DNA of 64,000 nucleotides from Haloarcula argentinensis DSM 12282 (lineage in GTDB: Archaea; Halobacteriota; Halobacteria; Halobacteriales; Haloarculaceae), in NCBI GenBank assembly GCA_000336895.1, contig AOLX01000017.1, positions 180,649-244,648 of the forward strand, in the 5' to 3' direction. A model generated the notes under the pieces. That model ran no database searches and was not told where the DNA came from. It saw nothing but the letters and a program-made list of their open reading frames with translations. Shown here piece after piece: positions 62,706 to 64,000 of the stretch; positions within the stretch are counted from its first letter, which is position 1, and every line of letters starts with the position of its first letter. Made by a program: the position numbers and the translations under genes.

Positions 62706-63251
62706 TCACCGCTCGAACAGGGCGTAGTACATGATACCTACGGCAGACCGACTATCGCGAAGCGTGTCGTCGCGCACCGACTGGACCAGCGAGTCGAAGT
62801 CGGCAGTGTCGACCCGAATCGATTCGTTGTGGTCTAGATTCTGGTCGGCTGTCGCCTCGCATCCGCGTGCGACGTAGTAGTGGAACACGTAATCGGTGTT
62901 TCCGTTGGCCGGTTCGCCCGTGTAGAGGTGGTCGAACGTATCGGCCTCGTAGCCCGTCTCCTCGCGGAGTTCGCGAGCGGCGGCGGCGCTTGGGTCGTCG
63001 TCTTCGTCCTCCATCGTCCCGGCAGGCAGACCGTAGTTGACCCGGCGGACTGGCTGTCGCCACTCCTCGATAACAACCACGTCACCGTCGGGGGTAAGCG
63101 GGAGCACGATGACGCTCTCACCGTGTTGTACGTAATCGAACTCTCCCTCCGTGCCGTCGGGCAGGCGTATGTCCTCACGGACGACATCGAACCCAGGACA
63201 GGCGTAGGCGGTTTCGGCATCGAGCGTCTCCCAGGCGAGTTCCTCATCCAT
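62706..63251 (-). CDS. NUDIX hydrolase, ADP-ribose pyrophosphatase-like
   Basis: A 181-residue enzyme that hydrolyses nucleoside diphosphates linked to another group. The NUDIX box is complete: GTMEDEDDDPSAAAARELREETGYEAD near 84, with the REEXGX metal-binding glutamates. The preceding strand VVVIEEWRQPVRRVNYGLPAG is characteristic of ADP-ribose pyrophosphatases. The ATG at 63251 is chosen because the longer frame from 63647 is out of keeping with the neighbouring gene that overlaps it. Confidence 0.88.
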   Translation of the reverse strand: MDEELAWETLDAETAYACPGFDVVREDIRLPDGTEGEFDYVQHGESVIVLPLTPDGDVVVIEEWRQPVRRVNYGLPAGTMEDEDDDPSAAAARELREETGYEADTFDHLYTGEPANGNTDYVFHYYVARGCEATADQNLDHNESIRVDTADFDSLVQSVRDDTLRDSRSAVGIMYYALFER

Positions 63252-63291
63252 ACTTGGAGTGTTGGCCTCATCAGCAAAATCAGCACGGGTC

Positions 63292-64000
63292 TTACAGTTT
63301 GTCGGCGGCCTGTGCCTGCTCCGTCCGACGGTTGGCCTGTTCCAGGCGGCGTCGGGCCGCGTTCGATAGCGGGTCCGAGAGGGCGTCGCTGGCGTCCTCG
63401 GTTCTGGTCGCGACGCGCTGGAGCCGGTCGGCAACGGTCTGGAGTTGCTTGTCAGCGTTCCCGCGGTCGCCAGCCTCGGCGCGTTCCGTCGCTCGCCTAG
63501 CCGCCTCGACGACTGCGGCGAGTGCGCGTTCGAGGCCCTGGATAGCGTTCCCGGAGCCGCCACTGCTCCCGGAAGTGCCGTCATCATCGTCAGAATCACC
63601 GTCATCGTCCATCTCGTCGAGCACCGCTTGCCGCGTCTCCTCGGCAATGTCGACGAGGAACGACGCCAGCGACGCCTTGCCGGTCCGGGGCTGTTCTATC
63701 TGTGCGGCAGTGTCGGCCTCGGGTTCTGGATTTACCCGGAACGCACCGATCTCGTCATCGCGGTCCCGGACCTCCGTCGTATACGCGCCACCGCCGTGGA
63801 CGTACACAGCGTCGGGTTCCGAGAGCGGGGCGTCGTACAGCCGGCCGGCAAAGTCGTCCTCGACGGCGAGGTCGGTGAGGTCGCTGTCGGCTCCCGACGG
63901 GTCGACCTCGAGGCGGGTGGCGTTCTCCCGGGCGACGAGTGGGACCTCGCCGTCGACACCGGCTCTGGTCGGCCCCTCAGTTTCGCTCGTTTCGGGAACC
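63292..64000 (-). CDS. Acidic hypothetical protein, N-terminus beyond the window
   Basis: The reading frame stays open from the right edge to the stop at 63292, giving at least 236 residues. The visible part begins with VPETSETEGPTRAGVDGEVP and includes a possible internal GTG at 63807. A middle region is acidic and low in complexity (DDDGDSDDDDGTSGSSGGSG). The last 85 residues are a helical, Ala/Gln/Arg-rich coiled-coil (ALAAVVEAARRATERAEAG). No family is recognised. Confidence 0.6.
   Translation of the reverse strand, partial: VPETSETEGPTRAGVDGEVPLVARENATRLEVDPSGADSDLTDLAVEDDFAGRLYDAPLSEPDAVYVHGGGAYTTEVRDRDDEIGAFRVNPEPEADTAAQIEQPRTGKASLASFLVDIAEETRQAVLDEMDDDGDSDDDDGTSGSSGGSGNAIQGLERALAAVVEAARRATERAEAGDRGNADKQLQTVADRLQRVATRTEDASDALSDPLSNAARRRLEQANRRTEQAQAADKL

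Noticed and set aside
1-64000. CRISPR arrays, rRNA genes, IS elements and transposases
   Set aside because: I looked for regular spaced repeats, 16S/23S motifs and transposase motifs on both strands. None was seen, apart from the tRNA-tail repeats near 35.4 kb.

Overview
The window is a stretch of a haloarchaeal chromosome, probably from a Haloarcula-like member of the Halobacteria. It is GC-rich and its proteins are strongly acidic. It carries many Tat-type lipoproteins, two CetZ tubulin-like proteins, halocyanin, archaeosine genes, coenzyme F420 genes and leaderless-type promoters. Genus is an inference. No rRNA, CRISPR array or intact insertion sequence was seen. The left end is a contig edge: bases 10-28 are the Tn5/Nextera mosaic end, so this is a draft assembly, and the first gene (dnaJ) is cut there. 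The right end cuts an acidic protein of unknown function.

Layout. 1-4.5 kb: the dnaJ end, a MazG-like protein, membrane proteins, halocyanin and a winged-helix regulator with a palindrome at its promoter. 4.5-9.8 kb: cetZ2, an alkaline-phosphatase-superfamily enzyme, inorganic pyrophosphatase, a PadR/RosR-like regulator and the rnhA operon. 10-19 kb: an Nre repair protein with a C-terminal PCNA box, membrane and lipoproteins, tRNA-Ile(GAU), FxsA, a cytochrome P450 and a DUF255 protein that has lost half of its CXXC. 19-27 kb: a TrmB-type regulator, MptA (GTP cyclohydrolase, first step to archaeosine and folate), a HalX response regulator, a fused siroheme decarboxylase, a TrpD homologue, hydrolase, cyclophilin, MOSC protein and a three-cysteine ferredoxin. 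27-34.6 kb: a complete dipeptide-type ABC importer operon. 35.2-35.5 kb: tRNA-Leu(UAA) followed by duplicated and inverted copies of its 3' end, a probable integration scar.

36-39.5 kb: a TrkA potassium-regulator gene flanked by two stand-alone Lrp ligand-binding (RAM) proteins, then thymidylate kinase. 39.7-45 kb: cetZ1, with an overlapping gene for a secreted, membrane-anchored protein, runs into cofC and cofG; cofH faces them. 45-51 kb: a cation/calcium exchanger, purine genes (purC, a purN/purU-type gene, purS, purQ) and a two-gene signalling unit made of a degenerate receiver-GAF protein and a degenerate RecA-like protein. 51.4-54.7 kb: a tungstate importer (tupABC) with a ModE-like TOBE regulator. 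54.9-62.3 kb: the archaeosine genes raSEA, arcS and tgtA on one strand, interrupted by a VanZ gene and by a plus-strand alginate-lyase-like lipoprotein and epimerase. 62.4-64 kb: a small RHH-like protein, a NUDIX hydrolase and the partial gene.

The strongest candidates for undescribed biology are the cetZ1-coupled membrane protein, the tRNA-Leu repeat array, the TrkA/RAM arrangement, the degenerate receiver/RecA-like pair, and several palindromes placed exactly at promoters of regulators, cetZ2 and tupA.
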